Origin: JBBRMW01 sp965246845
Lineage (GTDB): Bacteria > Chloroflexota > Anaerolineae > Aggregatilineales > UBA2796
Reading direction: 5' to 3'
Assembly: GCA_965246845.1 (NCBI GenBank)
Contig: CBDFFR010000008.1
Coordinates: 372,001 to 436,000, forward strand
Length of the DNA: 64,000 nucleotides
In this document: positions 8,867 to 18,764 of the stretch, piece by piece
How positions within the stretch are numbered: the first letter of the stretch is position 1
Layout: every line of letters starts with the position of its first letter
Notes under the pieces: model-generated
What the model was told of the DNA's origin: nothing
Database searches by the model: none
Seen by the model: the letters and a program-made list of their open reading frames with translations, nothing else
Program-made: the position numbers and the translations under genes

Positions 8867-9044
8867 GTAGGGGTCGGATTCATCCGACCCAATTCAATCA
8901 TCGTGGGCGAGTCAAGCTCCGCCCCTACAAAGACCGCAACCTGTAAAGGTGCGCCGCCATGTCTTTACCAAGAGCGCGACCTGTAGGGGCGGACCGATGT
9001 GTCCGCCCGCGATAAGACGGGTCGGGCAAGCCACGACCCCTACA
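8867..9044. repeat. dispersed hairpin repeat, copy 3 (cluster of five units)
   Basis: Holds all three sequence flavours in a row: GGGTCGGA-TTCA-TCCGACCC, a GTGGGCGAG..CTCCGCCCCTAC variant, a GTAAAGGTGCG..TCTTTAC variant, GGGGCGGACC-GATG-TGTCCGCCC, and GGGTCGGGCAAGCC-type. The last unit overlaps the stop of the P450 gene by a few bases. This is the largest cluster in the window. Confidence 0.85.
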
Positions 9045-10363
9045 GCGCGCTCACGGTAACAGGCTCCGTCACTTTCAGACGAATTCCATTCAGCGGCGAC
9101 CCAGTTGGACCGTAGTAGACCTGCGCAATGTGCTGACCGGGCAGCAGTTCAAGGTCGGCATGGCGCAGAATATGTGACGCCACCGCTTTCAACTCGACCT
9201 GCGCGAAGTTGATACCGATGCAAATGCGCGGACCGCCGCCGAAGCCGACCAGCGAATAGGGGACCTTCTTGTCTTCTTCGCGCGGCGCGGCGAAGCGATC
9301 CGGGTCGAATTTGAGCGGGTCGCGGAAGATGCTGGATATCAGATGCGTCCCTGCAATCGAGTACAGCACAAGCGTTCCCGCCGGGACGTGATAACCCCCG
9401 AACTCGAAATCTTCCAGAACCCCGCGCGGTCCATTCGAGACAGGCGGGTAGAGTCGTTCGGATTCGCTCAACGCATTGTCCAGCACCTTCATTTTCTTGA
9501 TCTGGTCGAGCGTCGGGTCTTCATCGGGGCGCAGCAGCGCAGCCTGTTCCGCCATCACGCGTTGCCGATAATCGGGATGCTCGATCAACAGATACATCAG
9601 CCACGCGAGCAGGCTGGTCGAGGTTTCATGTCCGGCCACCAGCAGAATATTGATATGCGCAATGAGTTGTTCGTCGGTGAGTGCGCGACCCTGATCATCG
9701 CGCGCCTGAATCATCATGCCGAGGATGTCATTCGACGGGTGCTGGCGGTATTCCTCGATTCTGGCGCGCAGCAGACCATACAGCCGATCCTTGATCGGCG
9801 TCATGGCCGCTTCCCACTCGTCAGGCGTGTTGCCCGACACATTCAACAACCCGAAATACAAATTGCGGAATTCGTCGATCTCTGCGCCGGGCTTCAACCC
9901 GGTCAGCGCTTCAGCAGCGATGGCAAAGGTAATCTTGCGCGCTTCTTCGGTGATCTCGATGACGCTCTGTGCCTTCCACGCCGCCACACGTTCGCGAATG
10001 ACGCGGTGCATGATCGGCAAATAGCGGTCCATATATTGGATCGTGAACGCCGGGTTCATCATGCGCCCGCTGCTGGTCGTGCTTTTCGCCATCCTGCGTG
10101 AGCAGGCCGTCGCCCAGCATTTGCGTTAGCCCGAAAAACTCGCCCCATCCCATTCTGTGGGAAAATTTCAGCCGATTGGTCGACATCACAAAGCGGTTCG
10201 CTTCCGGTCCGACGAGAATCACGCGCTCCACTCCAAACTGCTCGAAACGGAAAATGGGGCCATGCTTTTCGTAGGCGCTGGCGCTGAATTCCGCGAGGAT
10301 TTCAGGATAGTTTTCTGGAACATTGACAAACGGAATGTCTGCGTATGGGCGCACAGTGGTCAT
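9040..10363 (-). pseudogene. cytochrome P450, one frameshift
   Basis: A haem monooxygenase of about 441 residues. The start at 10363 (MTTVRPYADIPF) has AGGAG 9 bases upstream. The frame runs to DGEKHDQQR and is then broken at about 10066, where a GGG run has one base too many. Downstream the correct frame reads RMMNPAFTIQYMD and continues to the end. Signature motifs are all present: the I-helix LLVAGHETSTS (oxygen activation), the K-helix ESER (ExxR), and the haem-binding loop FGGGPRICIG with the Cys ligand. Repairing one base would give a normal full-length class I bacterial P450. No ferredoxin or reductase gene is adjacent. The substrate is unknown. Confidence 0.85.
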
Positions 10364-10466
10364 GGTTTCGCGGCTCCTGCTGGTTTGGCGTGAATACCAG
10401 TACGCAGAAGCGCTGGTTGATGTTTCAGTTGTGCGCCGAACTATTCCCCGGCAACATTGTTGAAGC

Positions 10467-11729
10467 CTAACGTTTTGGAGTTGGTATGCCTGACAACGGC
10501 GTGGCGGTGCAAGGCTTTGGCGTGTACTCGAATGTACCTGCAACAGCCAGAAGCTGCGGCTCGAACTGCACCATCTCATCGCGCTTGGAAGTAGCACTCA
10601 TTGAAGGGACATCTCCATGACCCAAATCAACAAAGATGCTCAGAACCTGATATTCACCCTGATATTGGCGAACAAGGACAATCGGCTTGCCGTTGGTGCT
10701 TGTAATTTCTGGTTGAGTAATTGTAATTCCTGCCGCTTTTAAGTTGATCAAGCCGACTTTGCGAGAGATTGCCAAGAGTCTTTTCGACAAGTTGCTGCGC
10801 AGTCAGGCTAGCTGCCGAAGTGCCACACTGTATCACCGAACGCACTCAAATCTGCACCTGCTCTGGTTTCGGCAACTCCCTGTACAAGCGCAATAAACTG
10901 GCCGGACTCCGGCTGTACGTTTACTGCATTCTTTGCTTTATTAGTGACGACGACCGACCCAAAGGCATTGGAAACGAACCAGTCTTGCGGATAGAAAAAC
11001 TTTATGCTTCCACGTTGCCAGATACCGACCAACCCATCATAAACATGCGGCAATGCAGGATTGCCGCTATACACATTGGCTGGTGGTGTGTATTTCATGC
11101 TTTTCAGCAGTTGAAAGGAAAACAGGTTCGTTTTTTTGCAGCGTGGGTAATCCACCCTTGAACGATGACCCTTGAACGATGACCCAGTAATCACTTCCAA
11201 GATCGACCACAGCGACGAACTGGCTGTAATCGTCAGAGCCGACGCGCGTGATGTTGTAGCCATATGCTGAGGCGCGCCCGGTTACGAAAAACTCCTTGAC
11301 TTCGGAAGCTGCTGGTTCAATTTGCAGCGGTCTTGGCGTTTTGTCTACCGCAGGTGTACCGAAAGTGACAAAACCTGCATTGAGGATCGGTCGCGCCAGT
11401 TGCGCAACCGCATCTTTTGGACTTGTGGCGTTAAAAAATGTGTATTGAAACTTCAACTTAGGGAGTGCGAACTGCAAATTCACTCCCTCTTTTGAGTCGA
11501 TTCGCTGATTTAGGGGAAGGTTATTTACTGCAATAGAAGCATTTGGTCCCTGATCGGCGTTCACCACCTCAACGAACCAGTCAGCGGGATAATCAAAGCT
11601 AAAGAATTGATCGTTTGTCGTGAAAGTCTTCGGAGTGGGCTGCTGCGCGGCGACAGGAATTGTCATTGCGCAAATAAGCAGACCAGCAATAATCAAACTT
11701 ACTTTGGTTAACATAGCGACTTTTCTCAT
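10467..11729 (-). pseudogene. secreted two-domain protein (PsbP-like layout), three frameshifts
   Basis: Starts at 11729 (MRKVAMLTKVSLIIAGLLIC, signal peptide ending near AAQQ). The first domain contains FFSFDYPADWFVEV and the second a similar IKFFYPQDWFVSN, so the protein is an internal duplication of a module of about 190 residues. Modules with such a YPxxWxV opening resemble PsbP/DUF1795-type exported domains. The frame breaks at a 7-A run (11131-11137 on the plus strand), at about 10810 (an extra base in GGCAGCTAGCC) and at a 4-A run (10737-10740). Joining the frames gives a continuous sequence ending at 10467. A 14-bp tandem duplication (11154-11181) lies between the domains. Function unknown. 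Confidence 0.7.
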
Positions 11730-11854
11730 TACATTGATTGCGCGTGATTGTAACACCCCCGTATCGTGTTCGAGCAGCGCATCCCCATGCAAATCTCTCG
11801 ACGGGTAAAGGAGGACAGCATTGCTGCTGCCCACTTTGCTGGAACGTTTGGAAG

Positions 11855-12799
11855 TTATCCTATGTTCAGCGACTCGACCAGCCCGCGAATGAACCCCGCG
11901 CTGTGTGCCAGTGCCGCCTGTTCGCTCTCGTCGATTGGCAGCGGGAAGGTGTCGATGATACCCGCGCTTCCGACCAGATGCGGCAAGGCCAGCGTCACAT
12001 TGCGCACGCCCGCGATCTCCGCGACAGGCGCGCAAACGGTCAGCAGCGAACGCTCATCGCCAAGAACCGCTTCCACGATGCGCGCGAGGGCGCTCCCGAT
12101 CCCATAATAGGTTGCGCCTTTGCCGTTGATGATACGCCCGGCGGCGTGGCGCACTCCCTCGTCGATTTGCGCGCGTACTGCTTCATCAAGTGGTTTATTG
12201 CGAAACTCGCAAAACTCCGCAAGCGGCATCGTCGCGACGGTGGTGAGCGACCAGGTGATGACTTCCGAGTCGCCGTGTTCCCCGACGACGTAGCCATGAA
12301 TATTCTGCGTGCTGACGCCGAGGTATTCCGCAAGCAGCGCCCGGTAACGTGCGGTATCCAGCGTCGTCCCGGAGCCGAAGACGCGCCCCGCCTGCACACC
12401 GCGTTCAGCCGCGATGTTGGCCGTCAGGTGCGTCATGATGTCGACCGGGTTGGTCGCCACAATCAGGATCGCATGGGGCGCGTGGTCGAGGACCGAAGGG
12501 ACGATGGCACGGAAAATCGCCGCGTTGCGTTCAAGCAACTGGAGGCGGCTCTCGCCCGGTTGCTGGTTCACGCCCGCGGTCAGGATCACGATACTACACC
12601 CGTCGAGGTCCGCATACTCCCCCGCCCGAATGCGTAGTGCGTGGGCGAACGGTACGGCGTGATAAATGTCCTCCGCTTCCGCTTGCGCACGCGCCATGTT
12701 TTTATCGACCATGATCAGTTCGTTGCCGACACCGCGCATGACCAGTGCATAGGCCGCTGTAGAGCCAACGAACCCGCAACCGACTATCCCGATTTTCAA
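11855..12799 (-). CDS. ldh: L-lactate dehydrogenase
   Basis: 314-residue NAD-dependent enzyme interconverting pyruvate and L-lactate in the cytoplasm. Rossmann motif GIVGCGFVGS at the N-terminus, Asp of MVDKN binding NAD ribose, and the specificity loop NQQPGESRLQLLERN. Gln rather than Arg at the specificity position favours lactate over malate. The GEHGDSE motif carries the catalytic His, and VATNPVD is conserved. The frame opens with GTG at 12808, but that codon touches the GAGGAGG ribosome binding site. The TTG at 12799 is about 9 bases from it and gives the family-typical MKIGIVGCG start. It lies 14-24 bases after the giant repeat protein, so both may share a transcript. Confidence 0.92.
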   Translation of the reverse strand: MKIGIVGCGFVGSTAAYALVMRGVGNELIMVDKNMARAQAEAEDIYHAVPFAHALRIRAGEYADLDGCSIVILTAGVNQQPGESRLQLLERNAAIFRAIVPSVLDHAPHAILIVATNPVDIMTHLTANIAAERGVQAGRVFGSGTTLDTARYRALLAEYLGVSTQNIHGYVVGEHGDSEVITWSLTTVATMPLAEFCEFRNKPLDEAVRAQIDEGVRHAAGRIINGKGATYYGIGSALARIVEAVLGDERSLLTVCAPVAEIAGVRNVTLALPHLVGSAGIIDTFPLPIDESEQAALAHSAGFIRGLVESLNIG

Positions 12800-12822
12800 A
12801 ATATCCACCCTCCTCGATTATC

Positions 12823-15800
12823 TCAGGAAATCGTCTTCTGCAAGGTCACGGAATAGCGCCCGGTCCCCGTCCCGAACGCGCCGAGCCAGCGCCCGACCAC
12901 CAGTTGATACGCGCCCGTCGCGGGTATCTCTATCGGACCAAAGGTTAGCGACTCGCCCGCGTTGGCGGCGACCAGCGCGCCGAGATAGTCCCCGGCTGCG
13001 TTATAGAGCGAGACATCCAGCCGCAGCGTAGCCGAAATCGGTTTGACCGTGAACAGGACGCGCTCACCCGCGTTTGCGTTCAATGTCCAGAAGTTGAACG
13101 GCGCGGTTACGGTAATCCCGTTTTCCTGCGATGTATCGTTGACGAGCGTGCGACCGCGCGCCGCGCCTGCCAGCATATCCTGACGGCGCTGCACCGTGAG
13201 CGTGAATCCGGCAGTCTGGCCTGCTTCGAGCGTGACGATATAGCGCCCGTCGGCGGGCAGGCTGAACGCATTCACCGCCGCCTCTCCATTGACGACCGCC
13301 GCCTTGAGTGCGATGCTTCCATCCGGCGCTTCGATTGTGAGCGCGGGCGCATCCCCGACGCGGGCGCGCTGTGCGGAGAGCGCAAGCACATCGCCCTTGC
13401 GTCCAACCAGCGCATAGGCGCGCGGCTGCGCCGGGATGATCACGCCCGCCATGAGCTGCCCGAAGCTAATCGAGGTTGCCGCGCCGCGCGCCGCCGTGAC
13501 CGGATTCGTGCTGGCAAGGATCGTGAACGTGCCGCTCGTCTGGCCGACCCGTTCGACGGTCAGCGTATAGAAGCCGGAAGCGGGAATGCTCACGCCCTCG
13601 AAGGCCGCGCTCGCCCCGAAAGGCGTCTGCATCGCTTCGGCGGTCGCGAGCGGCTGCCCTTCGGCGCGGAGCGTCAGGCGCGGCAGCAGCGTCCCACCCG
13701 TGACGAGGACCCGCGCGCTGATCTGCGTCCCGGCATCGAGCCGTAGCTGCCACGTCGCGACGGGATTGAGGTCGGTCAGCGTCCCGCTTTCCGGTCGGTC
13801 GGGCGTAAGGGTCGCGCTCCCCGCGCCGGGGACAGGCACAGAGGAGCGTGCGCTCAAGCGATATTGCCCCGTGCGCCCATCCGCAGCCGTGATCAGGATG
13901 GCATAGAGGCCAGTCGCGGGCAGCCGCACATCCGCGACCGTGAGCGCGGTCTCGCCATTTTGCAGACTCCGCGAAAAAAGGACTTCACCCGCCGGATTGA
14001 GGAAGGTCAGCACCGGGCGCAGGCCGCTCGTGAGCGGGATGCAGGCCAGCGAAAGGAACTGCCCGGCTTCGCCCTTGAACAACCATTGATTCGCGCCGCC
14101 GTTGAGCGCCCCGGTGACGTTCGCCGTGTCGTTCAGGATGCCGCCCGTTTGCGCTGGCGTCACTGCTGCGCCGCGCAGCGTGAGCGTGAGCGTGAACGGG
14201 GTATAAATTTGGCGCGCATTCGCGGGCTGGGTGATTACTACCGTATATGCGCCGCGCACCGCCAGTCGCAAACCGCTGATCGCCGTCTGCCCGACCGCCA
14301 GTTGCAACGTTCCGCGCGCCAGTTCCGCGCCGCCGGGGTCCTGCACGGAGAGCGTCGGCGGTGCGTCGTCGGCTCCGTGCAAGAGCGTGATGTCCGCGCT
14401 GTCGCCCGCTTCGCCGATAAAGGTATAGGTCGCGCGCGGGCTGCTCGCGCTGATGGTCCCGATACGGCGCTCGCCATAGCCGAAATTTACAGCGGGGGGC
14501 GCTGCATCCGCCGGGAAAGCGTAAACGCGATCCGCACGGATTTCATAGTTACCGCCGCTGCCCGCGTTGCGTGGTCCGATGCGCGAGACGATCACCGCGT
14601 AGGTCCCTGTCATCGGTAGCCGGACCGCCGCAAGCGTCGCGTTCGTATCCAGGCTGCCGCGCGGGTCGTCGTTCTGCGCAAGCAGCGCGCCATCCGGTCC
14701 AAGCACGGTCAGCACGGTATCCAGATCGCCGCTGGTCGCGGTCGCCGTCACTGCGAGGACTTCTCCGGCGGTCCCTTCGTAATTCCAGCGCTCTTCCGGG
14801 ATCGCGTCGGTCAGGCGTCCGAGGCCGCGCTTGCCGCTGCTCAGGCTGCCGCCGAGCGCGAATTGCGCCTTCGCGCCTTGCACGCTCAGATTGAGCCGCC
14901 CTTCGGTCTTCCCGGCGCTGCCGCCCGCGCGCGTCACGGTCACTTCGTAGCGACCATTCTCCGGCAGTGCAAAGTCCGCGAGCAGCGCCGCATCAGTGCC
15001 GAGGCTGTCCCCGCGCGCAATGAGCATCCCGGACGGGCTGCGCAGTTCAATCTCGAGATCGAGCGGCGAACCCGGCTCGCGGCTGGCACGGAGCGTCACG
15101 CGGTCGCCCGCCTGCCCCTCGAAGCTGTGGCGGTCAACTACGCGGTCGCTGGCGAGCAGGCCGGGGACGGTATCGCCATAGCGGATTTGCGGAACCTGCG
15201 CGGCGGGCGGCGTCTGTTTGCCCAATTCGAGCCGATAAGGTCCCGCAGTGCCGCCGACTTGCAGCGCGTAGACGCCATCGCCCGGCGGCGCGAACGTCGT
15301 GATTGTTTGCTCCGTCTGTGCGTCGGCCAGTTCGCGCACGACACGCCCGGTACGGTCCTTGATCCTGAGCGTCAGTTTCGCGGCAGGATCGACCGCCGCA
15401 AGCCGCACGCTGAAGGCCTCGCTTGCGCGCCCGTAGAACAGCCATTGATCGACCGGATCGGCGACGGCCAGTTCACCCGCGACCGCGTTGCCGGGCGCAA
15501 TCGCGCCGCTCACGAACTTTGCGCGGCTTTCTTGCAGCGCGAGGCTCAACGAATAGACACCGCTTCCTTTGAAATCGGCCTGTGGGTTGGCGATCAGGAT
15601 CGAATACGTCCCGGTGAAGGGAAGCGTGACGCCCTCGACCCGCGCGCCGTCCCCGGTATCGATAGAAGCGGCCAGCACCAGCCCGCTATCGGCTAAAATC
15701 TGGAAGCCGCCCCGGAACGGCGTCCCGCTCTCGTAGCGCAGCGAAACCGCGACGACATCCCCGGTGCGGCCTGCGAAGCTCCACGCGGCGGCGTTCTGCG

Positions 15801-18708
15801 CAGCGTTGAAGACCCCGCCGACGGTTTGCGCATAGGCGATGATGTATGGACTCGGCTCGTTGCGCAGGCGCGTCAGGCGATAAGTCCCCTGCGTCGATGA
15901 GCCGCCCGCGACGGCGACCCGGTACAGCCCGTCACCGGGCAGGATGATCCGATCCAGCCGCGCGGCATCCTGCCCCGGCAGCGCGTTGCGCACGGCAAAG
16001 GTCGCGCCCGCCGAGTCTTGCAGGCGCAGCGTGAGCGGGAGCGGTTGATCCGCCGCGCCGCGCCCCGCCGCAAGCAGCGTGATCGATTCGCCCGCGCGCC
16101 CGCTGAATAGCCAAACGTCTTCAATCGACTGGCTTTCAAGTGCGCCGATTACAGGCTGGCCGACATCCAGTACGCCGCCAACACGGTTCTTCAACTGCGC
16201 CGTGCCGCCGACGCCGAGCGTCAGCGCATAGCGTCCGCTGCTCGCCGATTGCTGCACGACGCGGACGGTATAGACGCCCGCGCCTTCCAGCCGGAAGGTA
16301 TTCGCCTGCGTCGCGGTGAGCCGCCGCCCGGCGAGCGTCGCGAGTTCGATGCTGAAACTCGCGGAGCCGGTGAGCGCGGTCGCTTGCGCGGTCACGACAT
16401 CGCCCGGCGCGCCATAGAACGCATAGGCATCGCTCTCGCTCGCAGCGAAGAGTTCACCCGTCACGGTCTGTCCGTAGAGCAGCGGCGCGGCCTGTGTGAA
16501 GGTGAGCGGACCGAAGCGCAGCACATCGCTTGAATAATAGAGGATATAGCGCGCGGCTTCCGTGCCGAGCCGCACCACCAGCGCGAATTCGCCGCCCGTC
16601 TCCGTCGCGTAGGAGAGCAGGTTGGAAGCCGACCCGCTGCGCAGCGCATCCGCGACGACCTTGCCTTCGCGATTGAGGAGCGTCAATTGCGGGCTGGCCG
16701 TCCCGGAAAGCGCGGTCGCCTCGATGCTGATCGTCGTGCGACCAATCGCCACAATGCGCCAGATCTGCGCCAGCGCGCCGGGGCGCAATTCGCCGCGCGC
16801 GAGCGTATTGGACGGGAGCGATTGCACTTCCGGCGCGAAGAGACCCGTCGCGGGCAGCGGCGGCGCGATCAGGTCCGCGACCGAAGCGGGGCGCGCGGGC
16901 GTGGCTGGCACGGATGCGAAGCGCGGGAGCGTCTCCGGCGGCGGCTGCGGGAGCGCCGACCGTCCATCGCCCGCGAAGAGCGTTTGCGCGTTCGCGGTGA
17001 GTTCATAGGAGGCGAACGAACCCGTCAGGCGTCCGGCCACGACGATCCGGTAGCGCCCGGTCGTCTTTGCTTCGACGCCGAGCAGGTTGAGCGTCGCCGC
17101 GCCGTCTTCACCCGCCGTTTGCGCCAGAATATCGCCACCCGGTCCGATAGCGTAGAGCAGCGGCGACCACGCGCCCGGCGTGCGGGTGAAGAGGCGCGCG
17201 TTGAGGACCGTCCCGGCGGCGGCATCGAGCGTCCATTCGCCGGACGAATCAGTCGGCGTGGCCGCGCCTTTTGCCGTCTGGTCAGGCGCGAGCGATCCAC
17301 CACTGGTATCGAGCAGGCGCGCGGTATAGCGTGCGATCCCCTGTGCAGGGAAGGCGGGATCGTAGACGATGAATTGATAGCGCCCGGCACTCGTCAACCG
17401 CTGGTTGCGCAGCGTGATTTCGCCCCGCCCCGATGTGGCGCTCTGGATCGAACCATCCGGCGCACGCAGGAGCGCGGCAATCGGCTGGTTGTTTGTATCG
17501 GCAGTGGCGCGCAGGTTGATAGTTTGCCCGGCGCTGGCGTCGAAGGTCCAGCCATCGCGCGCGGCCAGCACCCCGCTTGCTTCGCGGTCGAAAGACAACG
17601 CGCCCTGCACCTTGCCCGCTTCGGCGTGCGCAAAAGGAACGCCGAGCGCGCCGTACTGATCGACCTGTACGGTAAATTCCGGTCCGTCGCCTGTCGCATT
17701 ACGCAGCGGTGCGACGGTGATCTGGTACAACCCATCGGCGGGCAGCGTGAGCGGCTGGTCATAGAGCGGCGTCAGATTGCCTTGAAAAATCAGGACATCG
17801 CCCGGCGCACGCAGCAGCCCGGCACGGTCCAGCGCACCGCTCACAGGCGCGATCCGCACGCGCACGAGGTCGCCCGCGCGTCCAATGAAGAACCAGCGTT
17901 GTTCCCCGCTCGAACGGCTGGCTTGCGGTTCGCCGATGCGCAACGCTCGCGCCGCCGCGCCGAGTTTGTAGCTATTCAACGTAAAATCGGTTGTGCCGCT
18001 GCCGTCGTAAATCTCCGCGGAAACCTGCACACTATATGCACCGCCATCCGCGAGCGATGCACTGAACAGCAACGGCGTCACGCCTGCATAGGTCGCGAGG
18101 ACCGCGCCGCCCGCATCCAGAATGCGCAACCGTGCCAGCGCGTGCAGCGAACTCAATTCCAGCTTGAAGGCCAGCGAGCCGCCCGCTTCCAGGCGATATT
18201 CTGCGACGGGCGCGGCGCGGTCCAGCCGCCCGGAGACCGTGCCGTTGGTCGCGAGCAAGGCAGCCTTGCCACCGCGCGGCGGCAGCTTGAGCGTCACCGA
18301 AATATCATAATCGCCTGTGGTCGGCTTCGAGGGGCTGCGCCGCGCGACGAGCGTATACACCCCGGCCTGCGGGAGCGTGAGCGAGTAAAACGCCGCGTCC
18401 TTGCCGTTATCGCCCGCTTCGTTGGAGCCAAGCGAGTTCGATTGGGGGCTGATCAGCGTCAGGAACGGGTCAAGGTCGCCACTGATCGCGTTCATTTGAA
18501 TATCGATCACGTCTCCGATGCTGCCCTTGAAGCGCCAGACCTGTTCCGCGACGGAATTGGACAGCGTGCCGCGCCCCGGCGTCCCGTAATCGAGCGTCCC
18601 GGCGTAGGGAGCCGGGTTTGGGGTCTGGGCAAAGGTGAGCGGAACGGGCAGCACGCTCAAAATGAGGATAACGAGGATGAGCGGCTTTGGAATGAATGAT
18701 AAGCGCAT
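12823..18708 (-). CDS. giant secreted protein with 17 PPC-like beta-sandwich repeats
   Basis: 1961 residues. The start at 18708 gives a clean signal peptide (MRLSFIPKPLILVILILS, cleavage after TFAQ) and a GGGGGA site. The rest is about 17 repeats of roughly 115 residues. Each repeat has a W- or Y-F-x-G 'AEQVWRFKGSIGD'-type opening, a middle segment, and an ending of the form (D/T/A)G-x-Y-x-(I/L/V)-x-V, for example AGVYTLVARR, DGLYQITVAP, TGTYSILIAN, NGRYEVTVTR and TGAYQLVVGR. This is the layout of bacterial pre-peptidase C-terminal (PPC) domains, which are usually appended to secreted enzymes for binding or folding. Here there is no enzyme domain, no C-terminal anchor and no sorting signal. 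The likely role is an extracellular structural or adhesive protein. Confidence 0.82.
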   Translation of the reverse strand: MRLSFIPKPLILVILILSVLPVPLTFAQTPNPAPYAGTLDYGTPGRGTLSNSVAEQVWRFKGSIGDVIDIQMNAISGDLDPFLTLISPQSNSLGSNEAGDNGKDAAFYSLTLPQAGVYTLVARRSPSKPTTGDYDISVTLKLPPRGGKAALLATNGTVSGRLDRAAPVAEYRLEAGGSLAFKLELSSLHALARLRILDAGGAVLATYAGVTPLLFSASLADGGAYSVQVSAEIYDGSGTTDFTLNSYKLGAAARALRIGEPQASRSSGEQRWFFIGRAGDLVRVRIAPVSGALDRAGLLRAPGDVLIFQGNLTPLYDQPLTLPADGLYQITVAPLRNATGDGPEFTVQVDQYGALGVPFAHAEAGKVQGALSFDREASGVLAARDGWTFDASAGQTINLRATADTNNQPIAALLRAPDGSIQSATSGRGEITLRNQRLTSAGRYQFIVYDPAFPAQGIARYTARLLDTSGGSLAPDQTAKGAATPTDSSGEWTLDAAAGTVLNARLFTRTPGAWSPLLYAIGPGGDILAQTAGEDGAATLNLLGVEAKTTGRYRIVVAGRLTGSFASYELTANAQTLFAGDGRSALPQPPPETLPRFASVPATPARPASVADLIAPPLPATGLFAPEVQSLPSNTLARGELRPGALAQIWRIVAIGRTTISIEATALSGTASPQLTLLNREGKVVADALRSGSASNLLSYATETGGEFALVVRLGTEAARYILYYSSDVLRFGPLTFTQAAPLLYGQTVTGELFAASESDAYAFYGAPGDVVTAQATALTGSASFSIELATLAGRRLTATQANTFRLEGAGVYTVRVVQQSASSGRYALTLGVGGTAQLKNRVGGVLDVGQPVIGALESQSIEDVWLFSGRAGESITLLAAGRGAADQPLPLTLRLQDSAGATFAVRNALPGQDAARLDRIILPGDGLYRVAVAGGSSTQGTYRLTRLRNEPSPYIIAYAQTVGGVFNAAQNAAAWSFAGRTGDVVAVSLRYESGTPFRGGFQILADSGLVLAASIDTGDGARVEGVTLPFTGTYSILIANPQADFKGSGVYSLSLALQESRAKFVSGAIAPGNAVAGELAVADPVDQWLFYGRASEAFSVRLAAVDPAAKLTLRIKDRTGRVVRELADAQTEQTITTFAPPGDGVYALQVGGTAGPYRLELGKQTPPAAQVPQIRYGDTVPGLLASDRVVDRHSFEGQAGDRVTLRASREPGSPLDLEIELRSPSGMLIARGDSLGTDAALLADFALPENGRYEVTVTRAGGSAGKTEGRLNLSVQGAKAQFALGGSLSSGKRGLGRLTDAIPEERWNYEGTAGEVLAVTATATSGDLDTVLTVLGPDGALLAQNDDPRGSLDTNATLAAVRLPMTGTYAVIVSRIGPRNAGSGGNYEIRADRVYAFPADAAPPAVNFGYGERRIGTISASSPRATYTFIGEAGDSADITLLHGADDAPPTLSVQDPGGAELARGTLQLAVGQTAISGLRLAVRGAYTVVITQPANARQIYTPFTLTLTLRGAAVTPAQTGGILNDTANVTGALNGGANQWLFKGEAGQFLSLACIPLTSGLRPVLTFLNPAGEVLFSRSLQNGETALTVADVRLPATGLYAILITAADGRTGQYRLSARSSVPVPGAGSATLTPDRPESGTLTDLNPVATWQLRLDAGTQISARVLVTGGTLLPRLTLRAEGQPLATAEAMQTPFGASAAFEGVSIPASGFYTLTVERVGQTSGTFTILASTNPVTAARGAATSISFGQLMAGVIIPAQPRAYALVGRKGDVLALSAQRARVGDAPALTIEAPDGSIALKAAVVNGEAAVNAFSLPADGRYIVTLEAGQTAGFTLTVQRRQDMLAGAARGRTLVNDTSQENGITVTAPFNFWTLNANAGERVLFTVKPISATLRLDVSLYNAAGDYLGALVAANAGESLTFGPIEIPATGAYQLVVGRWLGAFGTGTGRYSVTLQKTIS

Positions 18709-18764
18709 AAGCGTCCCCCAAGCGTGGTTGTGATGATAGCACGCGCCCCGGCATAATTGGCAAC

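Noticed and set aside
8867..9044. CRISPR array
   Set aside because: The repeats are hairpins of different flavours with irregular spacing and no constant spacer length; no cas genes nearby.
16687..18699. 670-codon plus-strand frame opposite the giant repeat protein
   Set aside because: Shadow frame: Arg-rich and without domains, while the minus strand shows regular PPC-like repeats.
12823..18708. surface-layer or sorting-signal anchored protein
   Set aside because: No LPxTG, SLH domain or C-terminal hydrophobic anchor; the last PPC-like module reaches the C-terminus.
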